A stretch of 64,000 nucleotides of DNA from Epiperipatus broadwayi (GCA_028023455.1 JAQFVV010006197.1:18099254-18163253), one strand, 5' to 3'; shown: positions 35,400-48,077, counted from the stretch's first letter. Notes: generated from the sequence alone by a model not told the origin. A program made the numbers and translations.

Positions 35400-37480
35400 C
35401 ATTGTGGTTCATTCAATGACAGAACATGTTGTGAATATGAGGAAAAAAGAAAAACACTGAGGGAAATAAGGTAGTGTTGGACAAATAAAAGTGAAATGTG
35501 GGAATAAAAAAAATGGATAAAGTAGTGGGAAAAGGCAATGTGTAAAAATAATAAAAAATATATGATAGAGTATATTAATAAGGACAATATAAGTATAATA
35601 AAACTCAGAAGAAAAGTGAATAAGTTAGGAAAAAATAAGGCTGAATATGAATATGAAATAAGTGGATTTTATGGTTGGGAGATGAGCCCAATAATTATTA
35701 AATATAAAAGAGAAAACATGTATATATTTTTTCATAACACTGAATATAAAGGGGGGGGGTAAATATTTTTTTAATAGTTTTTTTTTTATAAATGATAACA
35801 TGAGCAAAAGCCAAGATGCAGGCCTGAGAACAAACTTATAAAATAGGGCAAGTTCTGGATGAAAAGCATGATTGAGAGAGATTAGCCAATAACAAAAGGA
35901 ACTCGATAAAAAGAGAAGATAAATATATCAGTCCAGTTATTGCAAAGGTGCAAAGAAATGAAAGATGAGAATCAGATCTGTTGTTAAAGAAACCAGAAGA
36001 AAAAGTGATGCTGCAGAAGAAAGCAGAAGAAAACAAAATCCTACTAAAGAAAATAGAATTAGTTAGCAATGTCAAAAAAATGTGTAAAGAAGTAAATTGT
36101 TTTTTCATTCAGTACATTATTTTTTTTTAAAAAAAAATTATCTAGGGTGGAGTTGTTATTCTCTTAAAAGGTTATTGAAATCCATTGAGCTAGCTGGATC
36201 TCATGTACTAGATAAGCTGATCAAGTAAACACGTTAATTACAATGTAATTAGCTGGCACCCAAAGGTTTTTTCTTTAAAACAAATAAAGTGTTTCGAAAT
36301 AAAAAAGATAATTAACAAAGAGATAATAATTAAAAGTGAAGAGAAGAAATGCTGTTACAGAAAATAGATGAAATGGCTGAAAACAGTAAAAAAAAAAAAA
36401 GGCTAATTAAATAGCAGACCAAATCAAATAAGTTAGAGAGGAAAATATGAATGAAGTTATACAAAACATAAAGGAATAAGATCTTAAAATAAATCATATG
36501 CAAGAAGTGATGGAGGTTAAAATAAGCCAAGTACAAGAGGCAATAAAGTTAGTGAGTAGTCAAAATCAAAGAAGTCTGAAATCTGTACAAGAGCAAATAG
36601 AGAACCTGGATAGTTAAATGAAATCACTACAGATCAGTGATGATGGTAGTATAATAAAGTGAGTAAAGAAGCTGGAGGATAACCACAGATAAGATAATCA
36701 AGCTGAACAAAAAATAGTCATGACAACCTTAAAAAGAGAAGAACCTGAAAAAGAGAATATAGAAAATACAAAGGTGAATATTCAACCAATGAACCACATA
36801 CATAGGATTGTAAATAAGATTTTTTTCAGGTAATGCTGATGAGACATCCATTAAATTTATTAATAATCTGGAAAGATATTTGAGCATTAATGCTATGATG
36901 GAGTAGACTAAGCTAGAAATAGTTTGTAGTCATCTTTAAGGTGCATTGCACATATGGTGGGACTCATTTATATATCCTACTAACTTTGTTGAGTTTAAGC
37001 AGAACTTACAAATTGTTATTGGAGTGAGGATTAACAGGAAAGGGTAAACACAAAATATTCCAAAAGAAGTGTTTACCTAATGAGTCTACAATCCCTTTTT
37101 TAGAAAACAGGAAGCAAAATTGAGAGCACTAATTGCATATTCTCCATCAGAATTTCAAATGATAAGGATGTTAAGATGCAGTTTCCCATGCCATATTGAG
37201 AGACTGCTGATTGGCACAGACAGTCATACAATTGATCAGGTGGATGTACTGTTGAATGCCTTTGACAGCAGCAAACCTGCATATGCTGAAAAAAAAAAGG
37301 GGGGGGGATTTAAATTTCCAACTCAAACAACATAGAGGGAACAAAAGTCCATGTATGAATGCCATATAATTTGGGAAGTGCAAGTCAAGCCACCACAATG
37401 TTACCAGAACAGAAAGGAAGAAGTGCCACCATGGAAGAAGAAAACAATGGAGATCAATTCGTAGCCACAATAGTCCTATC
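35400..37480 (+). pseudogene. LTR-retrotransposon gag remnant
   Basis: A + strand Lys/Glu-rich, coiled-coil-like reading frame broken by many stops (about 35850-36780) is followed by a gag core: GNADETSIKFINNLERYLSI near 36830-36890, KLEIVCSHL then ALHIWWDSFIYPTNFVEFKQ near 36910-37000, and ERLLIGTDSHTIDQVDVLLN near 37197-37256. The W-W and 'L.RYL' pattern is typical of retrotransposon gag proteins. No protease, RT or integrase follows. It is probably a decayed LTR element; the exact class is not certain. Confidence 0.65.
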
Positions 37481-39179
37481 AAAACATAAATAATTAGATA
37501 AATTCAGAAGTGGATATTAGGCACAGAATTGTATCATTAGTCTGGGACCTATAACATTCATAAAGTACATGAGCAAGGCTTTCAATTTTGCCAAACAATC
37601 CTTTGGGTTTTTTTCAATGTGCTCTCTATGTTGTAAGTGCCTTTATTCTTAAATTAAGATAGCTTTTCTGATGCTTATGCTGCATTACATACTTGTGTTC
37701 TATGATGAGGTTTTTGCCCATCATGGTGTTGAAAGTGGCATGCATATAGCATGCCAATAACAAATATAATAATTAACTAATATATAAAACTGACAGTAAT
37801 TTTTTTTTTTTGCTAAATCTGGCCTAATAAAAACATGGTCTGAAATAAGTAATAAGAATATACGGCAGCTTCATTGATTCTGCATAAATTCTTGCATTCA
37901 AATAAATAAATGAATGATGGGACAAATAACATTTTAAAAGTATATAGTATTATAACATAGTAAATATTCTGTGAACTTCTGGATATTACAGTTTACAAAT
38001 AATGCATAAAAATATATCGGACAAAAATGCATAATATAAATATATAAAATACATAGTAAATTACTATACAATCAAATTATAATTTAAAATTATACCCAGT
38101 TTACCAAAAAATAAATAATTAAAAATCCTTTATAATGGGAGATTCTGCCATTCAACAGGATATTACCACTCTGCAAACATAGAACATTTTCTCCTAATAG
38201 GGAAAACACAGAAATTTTAAAATTATATGCAGAACATTCAAAATGTTTCTTATAAGCAACAGATGACCTGGTAATCACGAGCACACAAATATATCAATGG
38301 ACATTCAACTTTGTGCGAAAGTACGAATACCGGCAGTCTCTGGTATAATATAGTATTAGCTTTTCATTAATTCATGGAAAATACATAACGTAATGATGAG
38401 GTATGGGAGCATATATTCTTTGGATAATGCAAGTTTCATTATAAAACAGATATTTTTAAAATTCATAATCATAACGAAGATAATAATGAGTCATATAGCA
38501 GAGCATGTTGTAATAAAAAGTTAATTGCCTGATAAGCTTGAAAAATAATTCACTTAAAAGTATTTTGTATTCCCTTTACAACACATACGACTGTTTCAGT
38601 TATTCAGTACAACGCGCAGTTAAACGACAATAATACTAACTTTTATGCACGTTTCATTACAATGATAGAACATTCATTTTTAAACATAAATAGTCCAGCA
38701 ATAATTTTGAAACAAGACAGTAAGTTAATAATTTTCATTTCACAGACTTGGAAAATATTTTTCCTATCTCTAGCCTGTATTAGATATAAATTAAAAGTTT
38801 TGTGAGTGAATGCTTTCGTTCGGTTCTGCCATTCGGAATTTTAATATATTGTCCATTTATTAAAATAATGAATTATTCCAAAGCAAACAGTTGCTTAAAA
38901 GTAAGACAATATTGAATTAAATATATATTTTAAATAGACGTTGCTGAAGAATAAACATTTTAAAGTCTTTAATAAATTTCTTATTCTTTTCATCATCTTT
39001 CAATAATTAAGCAAAAGCATTTTAAAATTCTAAGAACTGCTGTAAAATATTGTATAAACACAAAATCTTTAATAGTATCAATATTATGACACAAAAAATA
39101 TTGAACCGATAATAAACTTTATTGTAAATAAAAAATTAGTAATCCATAAAAGTTCTTACTTAAGTGTGGAGATTCCTGG
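37481..39179. other. Intronic AT-rich DNA
   Basis: No gene or repeat family recognised. AT-rich with short A/T runs. Confidence 0.4.
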
Positions 39180-39238
39180 ATAATCTGGACCAACTGATGA
39201 TTGCTGGTTTAGCATGAAATACGCATATTGGTGATTAT
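39180..39238 (+). ncRNA. Hammerhead ribozyme motif B4 (intact core)
   Basis: Core CTGATGA at 39194-39200; stem II TTGCTG-GTT-TAGCAT (4-5 pairs); GAAA 39216-39219; stem III region TACGCATA, close to the inferred palindrome ATACGTAT; inner stem I CCAA/TTGG (39190-39193 with 39228-39231); outer stem ATAAT/ATTAT perfect. It lies in a family B fragment (about 39165-39320). Confidence 0.78.
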
Positions 39239-39514
39239 TTATCTTTTCAACATATATGTGTTCAAGTGTATCAGTATTATGAGATAGAATGGAGAGTGGT
39301 GGCTCATATGAAAGTCTGTGCTCACATAGCCTATATATATTATATATAATTAAAACAAGTTATAAATTTCGTAACTTGTTTTTGAGCTTGCATTTTATGA
39401 TCATTAGATGGAGCTTTACCAATAGCTCTAAACAAGCTTTGTTTTTATAAGTGCCGAAAAAGATAGAATTTTAAATCTCTATCATTAGCTGGGTTTGAGC
39501 TTATGTCTCCCAGC

Positions 39515-39560
39515 CCTTCATTGATGTGAGCCATAAGCTCAAAACCAGTTGGTCTGGAGG
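39515..39560 (+). ncRNA. Hammerhead-like motif A3
   Basis: Stem I CCTTCA (39515-39520)/TGGAGG (39555-39560), six pairs with one G-T; core TTGATGT (two changes); stem II GAGC-CATAA-GCTC perfect; AAAA in place of GAAA (one change); stem III ACCA-GT-TGGT, C17 at 39554. The fold is fully kept, the catalytic core is mutated. Confidence 0.75.
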
Positions 39561-39842
39561 TGGGAATAGTGATAGAGATTTTAATAAATTCTATCTCTTT
39601 TGGCACTTATAAAAATAAAGCTTCACATGATCACATTTCCTATACTAGCACATTAATTGTTGATAAACAGAGCAAAACTCTCCATACAGTATTGCCACCT
39701 GTACTAAACAGAGTAATAAATGGATGCCAGAAGGCTTGTGCATAAAATCCCTATCTAATTTCATGCTTTCAAATTGATAGAAACGTTTTACAAGTGCTGA
39801 CTTTTGAGTTGATATTTTAGTTCTAGTTTCTAGTCTCTCAGC

Positions 39843-39888
39843 CCTCCACTGACATGAGCCATAAGCTCGAAAACAGCTGGTCTGGAGG
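39843..39888 (+). ncRNA. Hammerhead-like motif A4
   Basis: Stem I CCTCCA/TGGAGG is six Watson-Crick pairs (the third pair is C-G where A3 has T-G). Core CTGACAT (degenerate), stem II GAGC-CATAA-GCTC perfect, GAAA at 39869-39872, stem III close to the palindrome ACCAGCTGGT, C17 at 39882. Confidence 0.75.
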
Positions 39889-39989
39889 TGGGGATAACGA
39901 TAGAGATTTTAAAAACAAAGCTTGTTTAGGGCTATTGGTAAAACTCCATCTAGTGGTCATATATATATACACACACACAATGAGCTAAC

Positions 39990-41300
39990 ATTAAGTTTTA
40001 GAAAAGGTTTATGATGGAATGGAAATAGGATTGTGAATAAATCTTAAAAATATGAAAATAGACTTATAGTTGTTAAGAATGATCAAGAATTTTTCAAGGA
40101 TAATCAATTGGGAGATATAGAATTGATGGAAATATAAAAACAGGGTTGATACAGCCAAGTTTATTATCTTTATCCTTTCTAAGAGAATTAGAGATTGAGA
40201 CAGAAAAATTAAAGATAGAGGTGAGGATTCTCATAATAGGGATCAAAAAAATTCATATTATAGTTCTTTTTTTTTTTTTTGTAAATGATATTACATTTTT
40301 TTTGCAATAATATAAAGTTATGGATGTATTTTTAGAGAAATGTGGAGAAATAAAAAGCATAACAATACAAGAAATTAGTATTTAATGACAAGAGTAAAAC
40401 TGAAGGATAGAAAATTAGGAAATATTTATTTTAAAGAAGTGGAGAAGTGTAGATATTTAGATCTTTTATTAAATGAAAAAAATAATTATAAGAAACAATT
40501 GGGAATTAGAATTGAGAAAAGAAAAAATTAAAATGAGATTTTTTTAAAAGTCTGGCATATTTCTCATAATACAAGATATGGTGAATGCTGTAAAAAGAGA
40601 TGATGGTTTTTCTTTTATTTGAAAATAAGATATTTTATATTGGTCAGGAATTAATTTTTTTAAGACAGAATTCAAAAAGAAATAGGTAGATATGTATCAA
40701 GTAATGAAGTAACAGCTATTCAAAGAAGAATTATGGACTTTTTAATGAGAGAAATTAAAAGAAAATTAAAAATATTTAGAAAATATAATATATGAATGAA
40801 AATAAATTAATGAAATTAGTGTTTAATCAGATTATATTAAGAAACTAACAAATATGTGGGATAAGAAAGGTCTTATAATATGGAAAGTTAATACAGAATT
40901 TATTTTACATATTAATTCAAAAAATGGAATAAATATATGGATATCATACAGTAGAAAGATAATTGTGAGAAATGGGGGGGGGGGGTAAATTGTTTAGAAA
41001 AAAAGATGCAGAGTTATGAAATAAATGAATATGAGTGGAAAAAATAATTTGGATTATATAAAAAATATATCTAAATATGAAGGAATTGTATGATATCATT
41101 AGAAAAACTTATTTGATGCAAGAATAGAGGCTGCAGATACTACCAAAGAAAGGCAGAAATGAAACAAGAATTTGGATTGTAGATTGAGTTTATGAAGAAT
41201 TTGTAATTTTTGGAGTATAGAATAGTGAAAGAGAATCAGGATAAATTGTATGGAAAGTAAGAGAAACTTAAAAGATAATGGAAATGAAAAAGTTTGAGAT
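39990..41300 (+). pseudogene. Non-LTR retrotransposon RT carcass
   Basis: Reading across frames gives RT-like text: an LEK-x-YDGMEIG block near 39996, LIQPSLLSLSFLRELEIETE near 40145-40205 (compare 'G..QG.P.SP.LF...I..L'), and a decayed (F/L)xDDI site near 40275-40305 lost in poly-T. Downstream is Lys/Glu-rich coding-like sequence with many stops. It may be the same class as the copy at 43490-44791. Confidence 0.5.
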
Positions 41301-42070
41301 TTTATGATTTATTTTTGTTTAAATTTTTATAACAAGATAAATATGAGAATAAAATAGAGGAATTAATAAAACAAATTTTATTAAAATAGGATTAAAAACA
41401 GTGAATGAGAAGTAAAAAATAATTTGGTAGTAGACAATTTGTTTGTTATGTAATAATTTCAGAGAATATTTAATTTTGTTAACAGGGTTTTTGAGTATAT
41501 AGTCTATAGCCAGAATATTCAGACTTAGTCTAATGATAAAACATTTTATTTTCCATTACATCAACAGATAAATATTTAATTGCAGAAAATAATACAGATG
41601 ATTTTAAACAATAATGTAATAAATTCAGATTTTTTTGAAGATATTAATGAAAATGAGATAGCAATTATAAAGCATGTAGTAAGAAAGTAGTAAATTTACA
41701 GAGAATGAAATTGATTTGAATACTAAACAAATACAAATCACTACAATCCCTGGTATTTTAGTTGTCAAGACTACCACCAGGGCAATTATTTCACATACTA
41801 AATGATATTTAATATAAATTCCTTTTTATAATTTGTTAATTATTTCTTATTTAACTTAATGATAATTTTATAAAATTTAAAAAGGGAATCATATCAATGA
41901 CTAACAAAATAAAGATTGATGATAGTAATATGTTCCATAAATCAAACATCACAGAAGAAAAAAAGGCAAACCAAAAGCTTTTGTTTACACAATTTCCATA
42001 TTATGTGCTTTTTAAATTTTCATTACAAAAATTTCATTCAAAACACAACCATGTTGTTAGTCATGTCGAG
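41301..42070. other. Intronic AT-rich DNA
   Basis: No gene or repeat recognised. Confidence 0.4.
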
Positions 42071-42369
42071 ATTAAACAGCAGCAGCTTTACTCTAATGCC
42101 ATCTACAGTAAATTTGGGTAATCAGTGATTAACTGATCAAACATGTTGACAAGGCTGGTTTGGGCTTCAGATGTTAGCTTAAAGAGTAAAATAGAATTAA
42201 ATATGGCTGCTAGATGCATATCCGCATTATTTTCAGCTTTGAATATAAAGCTCATTAATAAAGGCAAACTGTTCTGAAGATGGGGATTTAAAATACAATG
42301 ATGCAACTGGTAATCACTGATTACACAAGCTTACAGTAGGTGGCACTAGAAAGCTGCTGTTGTTTTAAT
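42071..42369. mobile_element. Inverted-repeat element (MITE-like), 299 bp
   Basis: Terminal inverted repeats of about 58 bp: the left begins ATTAAACAGCAGCAGCTTTA, includes TGCCATCTACAGTAAA and ends in TAATCAGTGATTA; the right (about 42310-42369) is its inverse. No ORF. Flanking target duplication not evident. Confidence 0.85.
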
Positions 42370-43489
42370 ATATATTGGGCAAGCTGAAAAATTAAGTGAC
42401 TCGATGTCAGGATTAACATTGCATGATATATTTTGGTATATTCTGACAGAAAGTTTCAACATTTTTAATTTTTTTTGTATAGATGCACTTACCTTTAGAA
42501 TGTTATTTGAAAATCTTATAGATGCATGACACTCCCGTATCAGCAGGCAATCAATGAAAAGACTTTTTTGTAACCTCTATTAGTTTATCATTTTGGAAAT
42601 GACAGACTGAATCTGAGTCCATGAATTTTGAGTTTTAGAGCTTATTAGAACCCTTCACTAAACAATACTGAGCATAATGTAAAAGTTGTAATATGAATGT
42701 CAGTTGATTTATTCAAAGACATACAGCATAATTCAATGTATGGATCTTATTTTTTATACTTTGTGTTAAGTCTATTGACATAATTCTTTGTTATTGGTTT
42801 GCTGTGTTAACACATTCTGTTAAATTTGTGTGACTTATTTTTGATTTTTTTTTTATTCTCTTTAGTTTTATATAGAAAGATCGGTAAATGAAAACATTAA
42901 TTATATAATATCAGAATCAATAACATTAAATATATCAGTAATGTCTAACACAGATGTTCAACATGTCTGAATCTTATGTGTTAAGCATTTATTTTTAGCT
43001 TTTAAAAAATGTGTGTTTGAGGCATTTTTGTTAAATTTTTATTACTTAACTATCTAGCTTTCTCCATGAAGACTAATATTTTTTAAGTCTATATTTTATT
43101 CTTTAAATGAAAATTATTAACCAGGGTTTTTTCAATGTGCTTTTGAAATGAACATTCTTCTATATAAAATTACGTTAAGCTTAGTGATGAAATTTTATAT
43201 AATCCTTTGGTCGCTTGCTTAAAAAGTTGTCTAGATGAAGGTTGAGCACAGCAGTTCCATTCAATTGATTAAACTGAATTTCTGTTTTACCTTTAATTAA
43301 CTGAGACTCAGTTTAGCTCTTGGGCTTGTCATTATACCATGTTCTGCAAGGCATTGACAGAAGTGATGCTGCCTTTAGAGTGAAAGTTGATAACTTATGA
43401 AAAAAAACTTTCCTAACAATTTATACAACAGTGAAATTAGTATATCTTATTTTTGCAATACACCAATAGATGGCGCTTGAATATTTTCA
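42370..43489. other. Intronic AT-rich DNA
   Basis: No gene recognised. Ordinary AT-rich intron sequence. Confidence 0.4.
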
Positions 43490-44791
43490 TTCTGTATTTG
43501 AGTGAAATAGAAAGAGCAATAGAAAGATTAGGAAGAGGGATAGAGATACCATTAATAGGTAGTAAGGAAGTATATATTTTGTCAGGTCTTTTTTTTTGCG
43601 GATGATATATTTTTGTGTGCAGAAAGAAGAGAAGAGATGGAAGTTATGTTGAGGACATGTGCAAGGGTTGGTAAAGAGATGGGGATTAAATTTAGTGAAG
43701 AAAAATCAAATATAATGATGGTTAATACTGGGGAAAGAGAAGATGTAGAATTTTTATTGGGAGATATTAAGTAAAGTGTGGTGAATAGATATAGCTTTTT
43801 GGGAATTTTTTTAAGTAATCAGAAAAATTATTTGGATGAATGGGAGAAAAAATTGATAAATGAAGCAAAGAAAAGAAAGGGATTGATAATATGATGTAGT
43901 TAGAATTATATGGAAAGGAGTTGCAGTAGCAGGGTTAACATATGGTAATGATGCATTATATGTTAGTAAAGAGGTATTAAATTACTTAGAAAAAGTTCAA
44001 AAGGAAGTAGGAAAACATGCATTGGATGCAGATGTATGGACAGCAAGAGAGGCAATTCAAGGAGAAATGGGATGGTCAAGTTTTCATATGAGAGATGCAA
44101 AAAGTAAAATGAAAATGTTTGGTAGATTGCAATTTATGGATAATAAAAGAATAGCTAAAATAGTATTTAATTGGGTTATGAGTAAAGGGCAAGATGGATG
44201 AGAAAGGTAATGTGGTATGCAAAAGATTTGGATAAAGAATTTATATCAGTATATTTGTACAAAAGATGGGATGATTGTGTTAAGAGGATTATTGAGTGTT
44301 ATAGTAGTAAGGAATGGGATAAAAGAATAAATTTATTAATAAAGACTAGGGAGTTAGAGAGATGGAGAAATAGTATGGAGAGTAAAAAGAGTTTAAATAT
44401 ATATAGAAATAAACAGAATATTAGATGTGAGTTAATATATGATAATAGTAAGGAAAGTAGTTTATTATTTAAGGCTCAAACGGGATCTTTAGCTACAAGA
44501 GAATATACATGTAAATGGAAAAAAATGGGTGATTTATTTTGTAAATTATGTAAAGAAGGAATAGAAAATATTAGGCATTTGTTAATTGAATGTAAATGCT
44601 TGAAAACAGAAAGGGTACATATAATGAAGTTATGGAAGAATAAATATGAAAAAAGTGATTATACAGAAAGTGAATTATTGGTTTTTATGCTGGGTTTGGG
44701 AAAAGATAAAGAGGATTTAGATATAAAGGTTATAGAGTTGACAAAGATTATGTTGTGGAAATGGGATGGAGCAGAATATGGGAAAATTTAG
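43490..44791 (+). pseudogene. Non-LTR retrotransposon, RT C-terminal half with CCHC
   Basis: RT catalytic block FFADDIFLCAERREEME at about 43593-43640 (catalytic DD intact), then GIKFSEEKSNIMMVNTGE, a YSFLGIFLSNQKNY block, then several stops up to 44197. A clean 197-codon frame (44198-44791) follows, with WRNSMESKKSLNIYR, an 'FKAQTGSL' block and a zinc-knuckle-like C115-x2-C118-x8-H127-x4-C132, the C-terminal finger seen in several LINE clades. The 3' region ends near AATAATAATAACAATAAAAA (44980-44999). The frame is interrupted by stops before 44198, so it is inactive. I cannot name the clade; it differs from the RTE copies. Confidence 0.75.
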
Positions 44792-44799
44792 AGTGGGGA

Positions 44800-45463
44800 A
44801 TGGAAAATAAAGTGGCTAACAGGTTTATCTGGGCATAATTGCTGAGATATTCTTGACTTCGTTTAAGGAGAAGCCACAATACATCACATCACTTAGAATT
44901 GGTATTCTGGTTCATTAGTGAGCTTAATCTATAAGAAAATGGACAGAGTGATGGATGTAAAATTAAATAAAACAGTAAATAATAATAATAACAATAAAAA
45001 GGCAGAATGGCATCTAAAGTGGGTTACAAGTATGAAAAAATATGCAAGGTTAAATTTAAGAAAAGTTTTAATAAAATTGTAGTCTAAAAAGATATCAGAT
45101 GAATGGAAGGGGGGGGGGTAGAATTAAATTATTATTAAAATATTTGGATTAGTAAACAAATTATTTAGAAACAAAGTTAAAATTAATGATTAGTGATTAA
45201 TTGTAATTAAAAGCTATATATATATATAAAGCTTTATATATATGAGTAAACTAATGTAAAGATATGTTTTACAAAATTAAGAAATCAAGAATATCTATCT
45301 AATCAAAAATACAAAATAAATTTAATGTGAATTCCAGCTGAACTTTATATATTTAATTAAATTTATATAAAGTTAGACTTAAGCTAATTAAATCTGTTTA
45401 TTAGGTTAAGCCATCGGAAAATACTCCAGCAAGAACAAAAAAACTGAACAAGTATAAAAACTA
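44800..45463. other. LINE 3' region and AT-rich DNA
   Basis: The first 200 bases are likely the 3' untranslated end of the preceding element. The remainder has no recognised feature. Confidence 0.4.
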
Positions 45464-45699
45464 TTAAACCACTAAACATCACATGATCACAATCTCATAC
45501 TAGCACATAATTGTTGTAAACAAAGGCAAAACTCTCCATACAGTAGGCACTATATAGGGATTTTATACACAAGCCTTCTGGCATTTATTGATTACTCTGG
45601 TTAACACAGGGTGGCACTACTGTATGGAGAGTTTTGCCTTTGTTTACAACAATTATGTGCTAGTATGAGATGGTGATCATGTGATGTTTAGTGGTTTAA
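45464..45699. mobile_element. Foldback element, family A, flanked by TTAA
   Basis: Nearly perfect inverted arms of about 80 bp (45468-45548 and 45614-45695) start ACCACTAAACATCACATGAT and contain CACATAATTGTTGTAAACAA and AAACTCTCCATACAGTA. Both ends abut TTAA (45464-45467, 45696-45699), a possible target duplication, although TTAA is itself palindromic. The arm termini recur at 20110 and 48080. The interior is an off-centre piece of the family A palindrome; it has no hammerhead. Confidence 0.88.
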
Positions 45700-45734
45700 C
45701 ACCAGAGCCAAAGACACCAAAATGTATGGGTGCT

Positions 45735-46072
45735 GAATTGAGTTCAGACCCATATGACTATATAAGCTATTGAGCTTAGATTGAAAATATTTTTAATGTT
45801 TTCAATTTTATTCTCATAGTTTTGTAGTAAAGTAGAGTTAAAAGGTGGCTGCTGGAGGGTTGCATTAGATCATAAGATCTAGGTGCAGTGCTCTCAGATA
45901 CAAGGCTCCTCACTGATGATGGCCACAAGCCAGAAACTAGTCTGGGGATATTGGATGAGTAGGTGCTAGATAGGGATTTTATGCACAAGCCTTCTGGCAT
46001 CTATTAATTACTCTGGTTAGCACAGGGTGGCACTACTGTATGGAGAGTTTTGCCTTTGTTTAAGTATAAAAA
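45735..46072 (+). repeat. Family A half-unit with hammerhead
   Basis: Starts with TTCAGACCCATATGACTATA-like text, also found in the tandem units at 5590 and 63640. It passes through GTGCAGTGCTCTCAGAT (the centre of the palindrome at 51156) and a hammerhead, then runs to ATGGAGAGTTTTGCCTTTGT. It links the tandem-monomer and palindrome versions of family A. Confidence 0.85.
45907..45948 (+). ncRNA. Hammerhead ribozyme motif A5 (intact)
   Basis: Best copy in the window. Stem I TCCTCA (45907-45912) pairs with TGGGGA (45943-45948), one G-T. Core CTGATGA 45913-45919. Stem II TGGC-CACAA-GCCA, perfect. GAAA 45933-45936. Stem III AC-TA-GT, so the six bases ACTAGT are self-complementary. C17 at 45942 marks the predicted cleavage site. 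All invariant hammerhead bases are present. The two-base stem III would be unstable in one molecule but forms a 6-bp helix in a dimer, as known for PLE and retrozyme hammerheads. Self-cleavage is inferred, not shown. Confidence 0.88.
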
Positions 46073-46339
46073 CTGTTGCAAAGCAAGAACAGATTTCTTC
46101 TTCTTGCACAAGAGATCAGAAAACCATAAAACAGTCAATGGTTAAAACATTGGAATAGATCATTGAGTGAGATACCTTCCAGAAATAGACTCCTGAGGGT
46201 TGAACAAGTGGATTAGGCAATTGAACAGATCAGTTTGATTTCCATTATAATTTTAATGTCTCAAAGTCACATATTCATTTGAAGACAAAAAAAAAAAAGA
46301 ATTGTTTAAATCCTATCTGATGTGTAAATAATGGATATA

Positions 46340-46370
<31 letters not shown>

Positions 46371-48077
46371 TAAGTTAAACTAATATATGTATACTTTTTA
46401 TTACCATTAGTATATTGTCTTCTGCATCTTAAATCATTCTCACTTTGGGGTTTTATTACATGTTGGTCTAACTCCTAAAACAATTAACTTTTGTAGAAGG
46501 AATTAGAAATAAAGATGAAATTCGACTACAATATATGAATAGATTACCTAATTAAAAATTAGCACAGTACATAAATAGACTGTGAAAGTGAGGTAAATTA
46601 CAATAATGAAATTGAGATAAACTATTATAAAAGTATGAGCTTTTTATAAGATTTTTTTAAAAGGAATTTGCTAAATTAGTATTTTTTAATAATAAACATT
46701 GAGGTAAGGAGGATTCATTGTATCAATTAATATGGTCATAGATATGAAATGAGAATAACTACAAATGAAAGTAAAACAATTAAAAATAGATGGATACAAT
46801 AATAATATTGAACGAAAGTTATACGTCAAGTTATTACTTTTAAACACTTTAGATGATTAATTGATGTTGGAAGTAGAAATAAAAAATTAATAAAGTCTAT
46901 TATTCAGCATCTCTTCAAAGTTAGAATTAAGAAATGAGCTTACAAAGTGATTTATTTGCAGTTTTGAGAACTGAGAAGATTGGAGGTTTTAAACTTTGGG
47001 CTAGAGTAAAAGGTAAAAAATAAATTGGACGATAAAAGAAAAAAGTTTGTATTTCAATAATGTAAACTTATTAAGTTAGAAAAAAAAAACCCCCACAAAA
47101 ATGATTTTATTTTTTAAAATACAATTTATTTAATAAATAGTAGTTTCCTACTCATCAGCTCATACGTTCATATTTAGGTAGAGATCAGATTTTTTTCTAT
47201 CATATTTAATTACCTATTTTTGAAATCTGTAATCTCAAAGAAATGCATATCTTATTGGGAATTAATTCCCGATTAAGATGGAAACAAAGGGAATTAATTT
47301 ACTTTCATATTTTACTACTAATAGTCATATATCTTCAAAATTTATTTATCTCAATTTTTTTACTGAAGGCAGTTTGAAAGCAGCAGTCCACTGCATCCAA
47401 GTAATAATGTCTGCCCATTGATGATGGTAATTTGAAATTTCTTGCCAAATTTTTTTAGTATCTCAATATTAGAACTATATTATAGAATTTAATAATCACT
47501 TAAAACATTAATAACCAAGTTGTTTGTCACTTGGAAGATCATTCGAAGTAATAGAGTTGAATTGTGATTCATCGCCCTTAAGCTGTTGATTCACCACACT
47601 ACTTCTGACTAAATCATATAGAGCAATGGTTCAGTCTCAAGAGCTAAAGATTCCTTGAGTGAAATTCAATCATTTACCTCAGGTACTCAAATATCACGTG
47701 ACATTCTGAGTGAATAACCATGTGGTTTTATTTATTTAAATTTATCAGTTCGATTGCCCTTATAGCTTTAATAGTTTTACAAGACATAAATATAAAAGAT
47801 TAACCATCAACGAATATCTGTTCTGGAAGCATTTTCATATCTCTCTATGAATTCCTTTAACTTTTAAATTTATTTCTTAAGATTATGTACAGGTATCTTT
47901 GCTCTCCTTATTTTTTCTTAAATGTTTTCTTTTTTTTCAGTTATCTTTAAATTTTTTTTATTATTTCTTTATTTATAAGAATATACAAAAGCAATTCTTT
48001 TTCTTAAGAACCTCATGAAATACAGGTACAACATCAGTTTGCCATGCTCAAGACCTGGAATTTAAGTATTAAGCCAA
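46073..48077. other. Intronic AT-rich DNA with (ATT)n microsatellite
   Basis: An (ATT)n run lies at about 46339-46368. No gene was recognised in the rest. Confidence 0.45.

Larger units (their letters stand above)
39405..39960. repeat. Palindromic family A element with two central hammerheads
   Basis: Left arm about 39408-39486 (GATGGAGCTTTACCAATAGC ... AAGATAGAATTTTAAATCTC) is the inverse of two right arms: 39567-39625 and 39897-39955. A hammerhead-like motif lies between left and first right arm (39515-39560) and another just before the second right arm (39843-39888). A family A foldback half-arm is embedded at about 39618-39760. This is a nested or rearranged tandem copy. Confidence 0.8.
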
